Of a stretch of 64,000 bases of DNA, positions 25,487 to 33,188 are shown piece by piece. Made by a program: the position numbers and the translations under genes. The notes under the pieces were generated by a model. That model did no database searches. It was given only the letters and a program-made list of their open reading frames with translations, and had not been told where the DNA came from. The DNA is from an uncultured bacterium (lineage in GTDB: Bacteria > Bacillota > Clostridia > Oscillospirales > Oscillospiraceae): positions 1-64,000 of the forward strand of contig CASFCS010000004.1 in assembly GCA_949293245.1 (NCBI GenBank). Reading direction: 5' to 3'. Each line of letters starts with the position of its first letter. The first letter of the stretch is position 1.

Positions 25487-26863
25487 TCAAATGGAGTGTG
25501 CACGGGCATACCGGGCGCAGGCGGCCACCCACCGCGCCGCCGCATCCGGGGCGGCCCAGAGGTGGAAGTGGGGGAAGCCGGCGTACATCGTCTCGGTGTG
25601 CCAGGCGCAGTCCCAGCCCCGGCTGGACTGGGGCTTCTGGGCCCGGAAGGCCACGCCGGGAGCGGTGCTGTCCCAATAGTGGAACTCGTGGGCGGGGAGG
25701 GAAAAGCCCGCCGGGCCCAGGAGGCCGTCCTCCCGGGCGGTGAGGGTCACATAGCCGAAGCGGCTCAGGCGGCGGGTGTTCTCCGCCGTGGCGTCAAAGA
25801 CCCCCGCCATGGGGTAAAAGGTCCCGTCCTCCCCGGAGAGCTCCCGGTGGAGGTAGAGGAAGCCCCCACACTCGGCCACGGTGGGCATGCCTGCGGCCAC
25901 CGCCTCCCGGACGGAGCGCAGCATGGAGACATTCTCCGACAGTTCCCGGGCGTAGAGCTCCGGGTACCCGCCCCCCAGATACAGGCCGGAGACGCCCTCC
26001 GGCAGGGCCTCGTCCTCCAAGGGAGAGAAGGGCACCAGCTCCGCACCTAATTTCTCCAGAAGAGCGAGGCTGTCGGCGTAGTAGAAGCAGAAGGCCTTGT
26101 CTTTGGCCACGGCAATCCGGGGCCGCCCCGCCACCGGTTCGGGGAGGGACAGCGGCGACACATTCAGTTCCGGAGCGGATCGGGCCAGGGCCATCAGGCC
26201 GGTGAGGTCGATGTGCTCCGCCGCCAGGGCGGAGAGCTCCGAGAGCTTCCGGTGGAGATCCTCCACCTCCGCCGCTGTCACCAGCCCCAGGTGGCGGCTC
26301 TCCAGGGCGCTCAGGGGACAGGGGGGGAGGAAGCCGTAGACTTGGACGCCGGTCTCTCCCTCAATGGCCTCCTTGAGGCGGGGGTAGAGCATGGGGGACA
26401 CCCGGTTGAGGAGCACCCCCTGGATGTTGCTGTCGGGTCGGAAATCCCGGATGCCCTTCACCGCCGCGGCGGCGGTGAGGGACCGGCCCCGGCCGTCCAG
26501 CACCAGCACCGCCGGAGTGGCGGTGGCTTTGCTGAGGTGATAGGCGCTGGCGTCGCTGCTCATGGCAATGCCGTCGTAGTACCCCATGACCCCCTCGATG
26601 AGGGAGAGATCCCCGCGGCGGCCGTTCTCCCAGAGGAGGGAGCGGGCCTTGTCCTCTCCCAGGAAGAAGAGGTCCAGGTTCCGGCTTGGCACGCCGATGA
26701 TCTCGCTGTGGAACATGGGGTCGATGTAATCCGGGCCGCACTTGAAGGCGGTGGGGCGGAGCCCTTTGTCCTTCAGGGCCTGGAGGATCGCGCAGGTCAT
26801 GGTGGTCTTGCCGCTGCCGCTGGCGGCGGCGCACAGGAGGAGGCGGGGCAGTGTCTCACCCAT
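25487..26863 (-). CDS. cbiA: Cobyrinate a,c-diamide synthase
   Basis: ATP/glutamine-dependent amidase (458 aa). P-loop 'AAASGSGKTTMTCAILQAL' near residue 11, 'KCGPDYIDPMFH', and the GATase Cys in 'PTVAECGGFLYLHREL' identify CbiA. It overlaps cbiET by 8 bases. Confidence 0.95.
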   Translation of the reverse strand: MGETLPRLLLCAAASGSGKTTMTCAILQALKDKGLRPTAFKCGPDYIDPMFHSEIIGVPSRNLDLFFLGEDKARSLLWENGRRGDLSLIEGVMGYYDGIAMSSDASAYHLSKATATPAVLVLDGRGRSLTAAAAVKGIRDFRPDSNIQGVLLNRVSPMLYPRLKEAIEGETGVQVYGFLPPCPLSALESRHLGLVTAAEVEDLHRKLSELSALAAEHIDLTGLMALARSAPELNVSPLSLPEPVAGRPRIAVAKDKAFCFYYADSLALLEKLGAELVPFSPLEDEALPEGVSGLYLGGGYPELYARELSENVSMLRSVREAVAAGMPTVAECGGFLYLHRELSGEDGTFYPMAGVFDATAENTRRLSRFGYVTLTAREDGLLGPAGFSLPAHEFHYWDSTAPGVAFRAQKPQSSRGWDCAWHTETMYAGFPHFHLWAAPDAAARWVAACARYARAHSI

Positions 26864-28055
26864 GGCGCGCCTCCCCGGATACGATCCACACCGGGTTCTG
26901 GGCGTCCATCAGGTGGTACCGCCCGGCCTTCCGGGTGCGGGTGGCTGCCACCTGGACCATGTCCGTGTCGGTGAGGTCGAGAGCGGCAAAGCACCGCAGG
27001 ATCTCCGCCATGGTCTCCAGGGTCACGGCGTTTACCACCACCCTTGCCGCCGGATTTTTCTCTAAGGCGCAGCGGAGGATGGCCTCCATATTGCCGCTGC
27101 TGCCGCCTAAAAACACCCGGTCAGGGGCGGGCAGATCCCGGAGGGCTTCCGGAGCCGAACCGGGAACGATGTGGAGGTTGGTGAGGCCCAGAGCGGCCTT
27201 GTTCTTCTCCAGAAGGGCCACCGCTTCCGCTTTCTGTTCGATGGCGAACACACGGCCCTCGGGCACCGCCAGGGCCCCCTCGCAGGACACCGAGCCGGTG
27301 CCCGCCCCCACGTCCCACAGGGTGTGGCAGGGTTCCAGACGGAGCTTGGCGATGGAGAGGCAGCGGACCTCCTCCTTGGTCATGGGCACTTTGTCCCGGA
27401 GAAAAGCCTCGTCGGGGAGGCCGGGGGCGCTGAGGGGGCGGCGGACAGGGGCGGGGTTTTCCGCCAGCACCACCGCCAGAGAGTCAAATTCTTTTCCTGC
27501 CAGCTGGGCGGCGGTGCCGGTGGTGACGGTCTCGTCGGGGTAGCTCAGCCGCTCCCCCACGTGGACCGTCACATGGCCAAGGCCCCACTCGGTGAGCTGA
27601 CGGCAGAGATCCCCCGCCCGGTAGGTGCCGCCGGTGAGGAGAAAGGTTTTCCCGTGGCTCTGCACCGCCCCGGGGGCGTTGTGGGCCCGGCCGTGGGCAG
27701 ACACCAGGAAGGCGTCCTGCCAGGGAGTGCGGAGACGGGCGCAGAAGTACACCAGACTGCTGATGCCGGGAATGGTCACCACCTGGTGGCCCTCCAGAAG
27801 GGGGTAGAGGTTCTTGGCCCCGGAGTAGAAGCCCACGTCTCCGCTGAGGAGCACTGCCACGGGGCCGGTCGGGGCCTCGTGGATGGCGGCGGCGATGTCC
27901 GCCGCGGCGATGCGGGGCAGGCAGGTCCTGCCCGCATACCCCTCCAGCAGCCGGGGGGCCCCGATGAGCAGGGTACTCTCCTCAATGGCCGCCCGGGCCT
28001 CCAGGGTCATGGTGGCGGGATTGCCAAGTCCCACGCCGATGAGATAGACCTTCAT
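26856..28055 (-). CDS. cbiET: Fused cobalt-precorrin-7 C5- / precorrin-6B C15-methyltransferase (CbiE-CbiT)
   Basis: 399 aa. CbiE covers about residues 1-200 ('YLIGVGLGNPATMTLEARAAIEES', 'VAVLLSGDVGFYSGAKNL', 'IPGISSLVYFCARL'). CbiT covers about 205-399 with the SAM-binding 'LWDVGAGTGSVSCEGALA'. Together they methylate C5 and C15 and remove the C12 acetate carboxyl. The fused arrangement equals CobL in architecture. Confidence 0.94.
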   Translation of the reverse strand: MKVYLIGVGLGNPATMTLEARAAIEESTLLIGAPRLLEGYAGRTCLPRIAAADIAAAIHEAPTGPVAVLLSGDVGFYSGAKNLYPLLEGHQVVTIPGISSLVYFCARLRTPWQDAFLVSAHGRAHNAPGAVQSHGKTFLLTGGTYRAGDLCRQLTEWGLGHVTVHVGERLSYPDETVTTGTAAQLAGKEFDSLAVVLAENPAPVRRPLSAPGLPDEAFLRDKVPMTKEEVRCLSIAKLRLEPCHTLWDVGAGTGSVSCEGALAVPEGRVFAIEQKAEAVALLEKNKAALGLTNLHIVPGSAPEALRDLPAPDRVFLGGSSGNMEAILRCALEKNPAARVVVNAVTLETMAEILRCFAALDLTDTDMVQVAATRTRKAGRYHLMDAQNPVWIVSGEARHG

Positions 28056-28795
28056 TGTCCCGCCCTCCTTTTGATCTCGTTTTGGATGGCCTCCAGGGAG
28101 AGGCCATCCTCCTGCCGGGGGCGCTCCACCACCAGCAGGCGGCAGTTTGCCTCCCGGGCGGCCTGGGCCTTCTCCCGGAAGCCGCCGTACCCGCCGGTGT
28201 CCTTGGTGACCAGAATATCAATGTGGTACTGATGCAGGGTGGCCACATTCATCTCCCGGGTGAAGGGCCCCTGCATGCAGATGATGTTTTTGGGGGGAAA
28301 GCCCAGGGCGTGGCACCGCTCCAGGGAGTCCGCCATGGGCAGCACCCGGGGGAAGCACCGCTCCCGAAGGCCGGGGAGCGCAAAGTGGTGGAGCTCCTTG
28401 CTGCCGGTGGTAAGGAGGATATTGCCCTCCATCTGCCGGAGCATCTCCGCGGCGGCGGCCATGTCCGCCGCCTTCTGGCACCCGGCCTCCCCGTCGGAGG
28501 AGCGGAGGAGCCGCAGACAGGGGAGACCGGCGGCATGGGCGGCGGCGCGGATGTTCTCCGTCACCGCCACGGCGTAGGGATGGGTGGCGTCCACCACCAG
28601 GGTGTAGTCTCCGGACCGGAAGAGGACTGCCATGTCCTCCTCCGTAAGCCGTCCCACCCGGACGTCCATGCCCTCGGGCAGCAGAGTCTCGCCGTACTCC
28701 GTGGCCACCGACACGGTGAAGGGGATGTGTTCCCCCCGGAGCCACTCCGCCAGGGCGTGGCCCTCGCCGGTGCCGCCAAAGAGAAGGATTTTCAT
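28052..28795 (-). CDS. cbiJ: Cobalt-precorrin-6A reductase
   Basis: NAD(P)H-dependent reductase (247 aa). 'ILLFGGTGEGHALAEWL' is the family start, 'DATHPYAVAVTENIRAAA' the conserved middle, and 'ILVTKDTGGYGGFREKAQAA' the C-terminal block. ATG 28795 lies 1 base from the cbiH stop; it overlaps cbiET by 4 bases. Confidence 0.93.
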   Translation of the reverse strand: MKILLFGGTGEGHALAEWLRGEHIPFTVSVATEYGETLLPEGMDVRVGRLTEEDMAVLFRSGDYTLVVDATHPYAVAVTENIRAAAHAAGLPCLRLLRSSDGEAGCQKAADMAAAAEMLRQMEGNILLTTGSKELHHFALPGLRERCFPRVLPMADSLERCHALGFPPKNIICMQGPFTREMNVATLHQYHIDILVTKDTGGYGGFREKAQAAREANCRLLVVERPRQEDGLSLEAIQNEIKRRAGQ

Positions 28796-28796
28796 G

Positions 28797-29537
28797 TCAC
28801 TGCTTCCCACGCTGGAGGTACCCCCGGGGGGTCACCATCTTCCCGCCGATGAGGGTGGTCTCCTCATTGCCGATAAAGACGGTGGTGAACATGTCCACCT
28901 CGGTGGAGTCCCGCAGCTCCCCCAGGGTCAGGGTTACGGCCCGCTCCCCCTCCCGGCCGATGTTCTGCACAAAGCCGCACACCGTGTCCGGGGACTTGTG
29001 GCGCAGCAGAATGTCGCAGGAGCGCTGGAGGTAGTCCGCCCGGCTGTGGCTGCGGGGGTTGTAGAGGCAGATGACGAAGTCCGCCAGGGCAGCTCCCTCC
29101 AGCCGCTTTTCGATCTTCTCCCAGGGGGTCAGAAGGTCGCTCAGGGAGATGACGGCGAAGTCATGGGTCAGGGGGGCCCCCAGCACGGCGGCGCCGCCGC
29201 AGGCGGCGGTGATACCGGGCACCACCTCAATGTCGATGGGAGGGTACTCCCGGGCCACCTCATAGATGAGGCCTGCCATGCCGTACACCCCGGAGTCCCC
29301 GGAGCACACCACGGCCACGTTCTTGCCGCTCACGGCGGCCTCTACCGCCATGCGGCAGCGGTCCACCTCTTTTTTCATCCCCGTGGAGGTCATCTCCTTG
29401 CCGGGGAACTGGTCACGGATCAGGGCGATGTAGGCGGTGTAGCCCACCACCAGCTCCGCCGCTTCAATGGCGTCATATGCCCGGCCGGTGAGGTCCCGGC
29501 CCGCTCCGGGCCCAAGGCCCACAACAGTCAGCTTCAT
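28797..29537 (-). CDS. cbiH: Cobalt-precorrin-3 / precorrin-3B C17-methyltransferase
   Basis: SAM methyltransferase and ring contractase (246 aa). 'LTVVGLGPGAGRDLTGRAYDAIEAAELVVGY', 'VAVVCSGDSGVYGMAGL', 'GAPLTHDFAVISLSDLLTPWE' and 'CLYNPRSHSR' are all CbiH/CobJ markers. The ATG shares one base with the cbiG stop (TGATG). Confidence 0.95.
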   Translation of the reverse strand: MKLTVVGLGPGAGRDLTGRAYDAIEAAELVVGYTAYIALIRDQFPGKEMTSTGMKKEVDRCRMAVEAAVSGKNVAVVCSGDSGVYGMAGLIYEVAREYPPIDIEVVPGITAACGGAAVLGAPLTHDFAVISLSDLLTPWEKIEKRLEGAALADFVICLYNPRSHSRADYLQRSCDILLRHKSPDTVCGFVQNIGREGERAVTLTLGELRDSTEVDMFTTVFIGNEETTLIGGKMVTPRGYLQRGKQ

Positions 29538-30559
29538 CACGATTCTCCCGTTCTCTCAAATGTCAGTAGGGGCGTCCGCCGGCTCACGGCCACGGTGACG
29601 CCGTTTCCCGCCTGCTTGGGCAGCAGCAGCTCCCCGCCCTGGGCGAGAGCCGCCCGCTCGCACACGTTGTCCACTCCGGTGACGGACCGGACAAAGGCGG
29701 AGGGGGTGAAATCCCCGGGCACCGCCGAGAGTGCCTGAGCGGAATAGGTCCGCAGGGGCAGGCCCCGGGACAGGCAGAAGGCCAGCAGCCCCGGCTCGTC
29801 CGCTTTCAGGTCAATGGTGGCCACGGCCTCCACCGCCCGGCCGTCCAGTCCACCCGCTTCCAGGGCGGCGTCCACGGCGGCGGCGATAGTCTCCTCCGCC
29901 GTTCCCCTCCGGCAGCCGATCCCCAAAGTGAGGCACTTGGGGATGAGCCGCAGGGTGTCCGGCTTTTCCTCCCGCCGACAGGTCACGTGGACGGCGGGGG
30001 AGGACCCCTTCCCGGTCAGGCCGGCGGGGAGGGGACCCGATACCGGGAAGTCGCAGGCAAAGCCCACGTCCCGTCCCTCCAGCAAAGCGGCGGACACCGC
30101 CTTGGCCAGGGCCCGGTTGGCGATCACAAGGTCCATGTCCCTGGCCCACACGTCCACCGCCCACAGGCCGTTGACGTCCGTGGCGGTGGAGACCGCCGCC
30201 GCGCCGCCGGTGAGGGCGGCGATCCGCTCCGCCAGGCTGTTGGCCCCGCCCACGTGGCCGGACAGAAGGGGCACGGCGAAGCGCCCCGCCTCGTCCACCG
30301 CCACCACGGCGGGGTCGGTAAATTTGTCTTTCACATGGGGGGCCACGGCCCGGACGGCGATGCCGCAGGCCCCGATGAAGAGGAGGTCCTCCACCGCATC
30401 CCAGTGCTCTGCCGTCCACCTCTCCAGGCTCTCATAGCCGGGCAGACCCAACTCCTCCGAGAGCCGGGGAGGCACATGGAGGGTGCCCCCCAGTTCCGCC
30501 GCCAGACGCCGCCCCAGCGCCGCCCCCCGGCGGGTGAAGGCGATGGCGGCCAGATTCAT
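29537..30559 (-). CDS. cbiG: Cobalt-precorrin-5A hydrolase CbiG
   Basis: Opens the delta-lactone and removes C20 as acetaldehyde (340 aa). 'LLFIGACGIAVRAVAPHVKDKFTDPAVVAVDEAG', 'VPLLSGHVGGANSLAERIA' and the C-terminal domain 'LGIGCRRGTAEETI' are family signatures. The start overlaps the end of the disrupted cbiF reading frame by 4 bases, which preserves the usual coupling. Confidence 0.94.
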   Translation of the reverse strand: MNLAAIAFTRRGAALGRRLAAELGGTLHVPPRLSEELGLPGYESLERWTAEHWDAVEDLLFIGACGIAVRAVAPHVKDKFTDPAVVAVDEAGRFAVPLLSGHVGGANSLAERIAALTGGAAAVSTATDVNGLWAVDVWARDMDLVIANRALAKAVSAALLEGRDVGFACDFPVSGPLPAGLTGKGSSPAVHVTCRREEKPDTLRLIPKCLTLGIGCRRGTAEETIAAAVDAALEAGGLDGRAVEAVATIDLKADEPGLLAFCLSRGLPLRTYSAQALSAVPGDFTPSAFVRSVTGVDNVCERAALAQGGELLLPKQAGNGVTVAVSRRTPLLTFERTGES

Positions 30560-31280
30560 CGGCTGGCCTCCCGGTAGCCGTGGGTAAAGGTGGGGTCGTA
30601 GAGCTTGGAGCGCTCGTACTCATTCCCCAGAAAGCCGCCGATGGTGATGAGGGCGGTCTTGGTGATGTGGTTGTCCCTGGCGGTTTTCGCCAGGGTGCCC
30701 ACGGTGCAGCGGAAGACCTTCTCGTCAGGCCAGGTGGCCTTGTAGACGATGGCGGCGGGGGTGTCCTCGGTGTAGGCCCCTCCGGCCAGGAGCTCCTTCT
30801 CCACGTCCTCCAGAAGGCCGGTGGAGAGGAAGAGCACCATGGTGCAGCCGTGGCTTGCCATCTTCCGGAGGGCCTCCCCCTCGGGCACCGGTGGCTTACC
30901 TCCGGCAGAGTGTACTCCGCCTGAAGGGCCGCCGCCGCGCCGCAGAAGGAGGACACGCCGGGGGTCACGTCGTAGGAAAGGCCCAGCTTGTCCAGCTCGT
31001 CCATCTGCTCCCGGATGGCCCCGTAGAGGGAGGGGTCCCCGGTGTGGAGGCGGACGGTGGTCCTGCCCGCCTTCTCGTTTTCCGCCATGACGGCAATCAC
31101 GTCCTCCATGGTCATGCCCGCGCTGTCGTAGACGGCGCAGTGCTCTCCCTTATACTGGAGCACATCGGGGTTTACCAGACTGCCGGCGTAGATGATGCAG
31201 TCCGCCTCCCCCAAAAGCCGGGCGCCCCGGACGGTGATGAGATCCGCGCCGCCGCTGCCGGCGCCAACAAAGTGAATCAT
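30556..31280 (-). pseudogene. cbiF: cbiF, cobalt-precorrin-4 C11-methyltransferase, disrupted by an internal deletion
   Basis: The N-terminal ~128 residues are normal CbiF (HFVGAGSGGADLITVRG, 'CIIYAGSLVNPDVL', 'LHTGDPSLYGAIREQMDEL', 'EYTLPEVS'). The next family block, of the type QTVIITR.EGRTP, is missing. The remaining C-terminal half (VPEGEALRKMASHGCTMVLFLSTGLLEDV ... GYREASR) continues in another frame. Around 30891-30892 only 2 bases stand where about 36 are expected, consistent with a 34-base deletion. As read, translation runs out of frame to 30432 and makes a 282-aa chimera lacking the catalytic C-terminal domain. It may be a real mutation or an assembly artefact. Confidence 0.85.
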
Positions 31281-32428
31281 GCCTGTTCCTCCCTGTGTTG
31301 ATGGATGGCGAGAAGCCGTGCCGCTCCCGCCGTCTGTCCCAAAATGCCGTACCGGTTGGAGAAGAAGATGGCCTCGATGGCCATGGATTCCCCCGCCCGG
31401 TGGTGAAGATGTTCCGAAAGGGCCCCGGCGATGGAGCCCATCACGTCCTCCCGCAGGCCAGCCTCGTCCAGAAGGGGGATGGCCTCGTCGGTGGTGAGGC
31501 AGTCAAAGAGGCGCCGCGCCAGGTCCCGGTCCGCCCCGCACAGAGCGGCGTGGGCCGTCAGGGTCTCCCGCCGGCCGTCGGCGGTGCGGGAGTGGGTATT
31601 CATGGCCCCACCCGCTACCTTAATAAGTTTTCCCAGATGGCCCACAAAAAGGAAGCTTTTAAACCCCAGAGAGGCGGCCCGGTCAACGGCCTCCCCCAGG
31701 TAGTTGCTGCAAATGGCCCAGCTGGTGAGGTCAAGGCCCAGCACATCCCGGCAGAAGTCCTCCCCATAGTTGCCGGGGGTTACCACGATGTGGCGTTTCC
31801 CCGCGGCGTAGAGGGTGGAGAGCTCCGCGGCGGTGGTGGCAATGAGGGCCGCCTCGCTCATGGGCCGGACGATGCCCCCGGTGCCCAGCACCGAGATGCC
31901 CCCTACGATGCCCAGGCGTGGGTTGAAGGTTTTCCTGGCCAGTTCCACCCCGGCTGGAATGGAGATGACCACGGAAAAGCCGCCGGTATAGCCATGGGCT
32001 GCCGCAGCCGCCTGGAGTTCCCCGGCGATCATCCGGCGGGGGGTGGAGTTGATGGCCGCCTCCCCCACGCCCTGGTCCAGACCCGGCTTGGTCACCCGGC
32101 CCACGCCCACGCCGCCGTCGATGGCCACGCCGGGGGCCGACCTCAGGGTGACCTGGGCAAAGACCAGGGCGCCGTCGGTCACATCCGGGTCGTCGCCCCC
32201 GTCCTTCTCCACGGCGCAGCGGGCCCAATTTTCCCCCCGCGCCGCTTCCAGAAGCTCCGCCGTCACGGGGATGCCGGCGGGGGTCTCCAGGGTAATGGCC
32301 GCGGGGAAGACGCCGGTGAGGAGGGCCTCCGCCGCCCCCCGTGCCGCTGCGGCGGCGCAGGTGCCGGTGGTATAGCCGCAGCGCAGCCTTTTCTGGCCGA
32401 CGGGGATGTAGTGTTCCAGCTTTGCCAT
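31277..32428 (-). CDS. cbiD: Cobalt-precorrin-5B C1-methyltransferase CbiD
   Basis: SAM-dependent C1 methyltransferase of the anaerobic route (383 aa). 'RCGYTTGTCAAAAARGAAEALL' at the N-terminus, 'GVGVGRVTKPGLDQGVGEAAINSTPRRMI' and 'GGISVLGTGGIVRPMSE' are clear. Start ATG 32428 follows GGGAGG; the much longer open frame upstream is the riboswitch leader. It is the first gene of the corrin block and overlaps cbiF by 4 bases. Confidence 0.96.
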   Translation of the reverse strand: MAKLEHYIPVGQKRLRCGYTTGTCAAAAARGAAEALLTGVFPAAITLETPAGIPVTAELLEAARGENWARCAVEKDGGDDPDVTDGALVFAQVTLRSAPGVAIDGGVGVGRVTKPGLDQGVGEAAINSTPRRMIAGELQAAAAAHGYTGGFSVVISIPAGVELARKTFNPRLGIVGGISVLGTGGIVRPMSEAALIATTAAELSTLYAAGKRHIVVTPGNYGEDFCRDVLGLDLTSWAICSNYLGEAVDRAASLGFKSFLFVGHLGKLIKVAGGAMNTHSRTADGRRETLTAHAALCGADRDLARRLFDCLTTDEAIPLLDEAGLREDVMGSIAGALSEHLHHRAGESMAIEAIFFSNRYGILGQTAGAARLLAIHQHREEQA

Positions 32429-32446
32429 GGCGGGCCTCCCTCGGAC

Positions 32447-32483
32447 AAAAAATACGGGCCGCTCTCCGGTGCAGAGCGGCCCG
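32447..32483 (-). terminator. Riboswitch-controlled terminator before cbiD
   Basis: Leftward, a stem of GGGCCGCTCT and AGAGCGGCCC (32482-32455) is followed by TATTTTTT (to 32447), only about 19 bases before the cbiD start. Its position after the cobalamin aptamer makes it the likely expression platform: B12 binding would favour termination. Confidence 0.85.
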
Positions 32484-32537
32484 CGGGTATACCGACAGCG
32501 CAGGCCATGCCCTCTACCTAAGAGCAGGGTCACAAGC

Positions 32538-32701
32538 TTCCGTCCGGCAGGTCTCCTGGCTCGCGGATCATACGCGGGCGCCCCTTCTCGGCTGTAGGCC
32601 AATGGGTCACTGCGCCGTTGTCCCCGTTTACAGTAGAGGTAAGACTGCGCCGGTTTTGACCGGACTTCCCTATTGTGCGGATGGCTCCGCACCGGACGGA
32701 A
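32538..32701 (-). promoter_or_regulatory. Cobalamin riboswitch upstream of cbiD
   Basis: A perfect 10-bp P1 stem pairs 32701-32692 with 32547-32538. Inside, read leftward, are ATAGGGAAGTCCGGTCAAAA, CGGCGCAGTC, a variant B12 box (GACCCATTGGCC), GAAGGGGCGCC and GCCAGGAGACCTGCCGG, the order of the cobalamin class. A terminator hairpin follows before cbiD. It should switch off the whole corrin block when B12 is plentiful. Confidence 0.93.
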
Positions 32702-32726
32702 CTTAATATGGATGAATCGTGCCTCT

Positions 32727-32755
32727 ATTGTACCAGAGTCCCCGGGGCATGTAAA
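32727..32755 (-). promoter_or_regulatory. Promoter of the cbi/hem block
   Basis: Leftward TTTACA (32755-32750), a 17-bp spacer and an extended TGG-TACAAT (-10 at 32732-32727). Transcription would begin about 20 bases before the P1 stem of the cobalamin riboswitch, exactly where a riboswitch leader should start. Confidence 0.8.
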
Positions 32756-33105
32756 TGTAAAAAATCGAGCCTGTGTGCAACTTCTCGGTGGGAGGGCAGA
32801 AGAGGCAGGTCGAAAAATGTCATGTGGGGGCGGAGGGAATGGGCGGAAGGGGGAGAAGAGAGAACAGTGGACAGAATTACACCATCCGCCGGGGAAAGAG
32901 AGAATATAGGGGGAATAATATGTTCTTTCACAAGTGAAATTTATAAAAAGCATTCTGCTTTAAAAAAACGCAAAGTGTGTCGAAAGTGCGGGCAGAGCCA
33001 AAAAAGAGGGCAAGAAGAAAGAGAGAATGAGAGGATTATGGCCAAAGGGGGAAAAATTTTTCAGACGAACCACAGAAAAAAGCCTTCCTGCCTCAAAAAA
33101 ATATC
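32756..33105. other. Gene-free divergent spacer (about 350 bp), purine-rich
   Basis: This stretch separates the leftward cbi promoter from the rightward sensor-kinase promoter. The plus strand is unusually rich in A and G, especially 32780-32910 and 32995-33075, with several short A runs. No hairpin, RNA family or convincing gene was recognised. An open frame crossing it (32675-33109) also crosses part of the riboswitch and both promoter regions and looks spurious. Confidence 0.6.
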
Positions 33106-33133
33106 TTGAGGAAGGGTAATTTTTTGATATAAT
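33106..33133 (+). promoter_or_regulatory. Promoter of the sensor kinase / response regulator / pduQ genes
   Basis: TTGAGG (33106-33111), 16 bp, and TATAAT (33128-33133) with an extended TG at 33125-33126. It lies about 55 bases before the TTG start at 33189. The near-consensus sequence suggests the regulators are made without an activator. Confidence 0.75.
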
Positions 33134-33188
33134 GGTAAGGACAAAAAAGTACATAGGTATCACCTGATATTGTTCGGAGGTGATAATT

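Noticed and set aside
30556-31280. Programmed frameshifting as an explanation for the split cbiF
   Set aside because: No slippery run is at the junction, and a whole conserved block of about 12 residues is missing, which frameshifting cannot restore.
32675-33109. 144-codon open frame in the cbiD / sensor-kinase spacer
   Set aside because: It overlaps the riboswitch 5' end, the leftward promoter and the rightward -35; its composition is Lys/Glu/Arg-rich because of the purine-rich DNA, with no family match.
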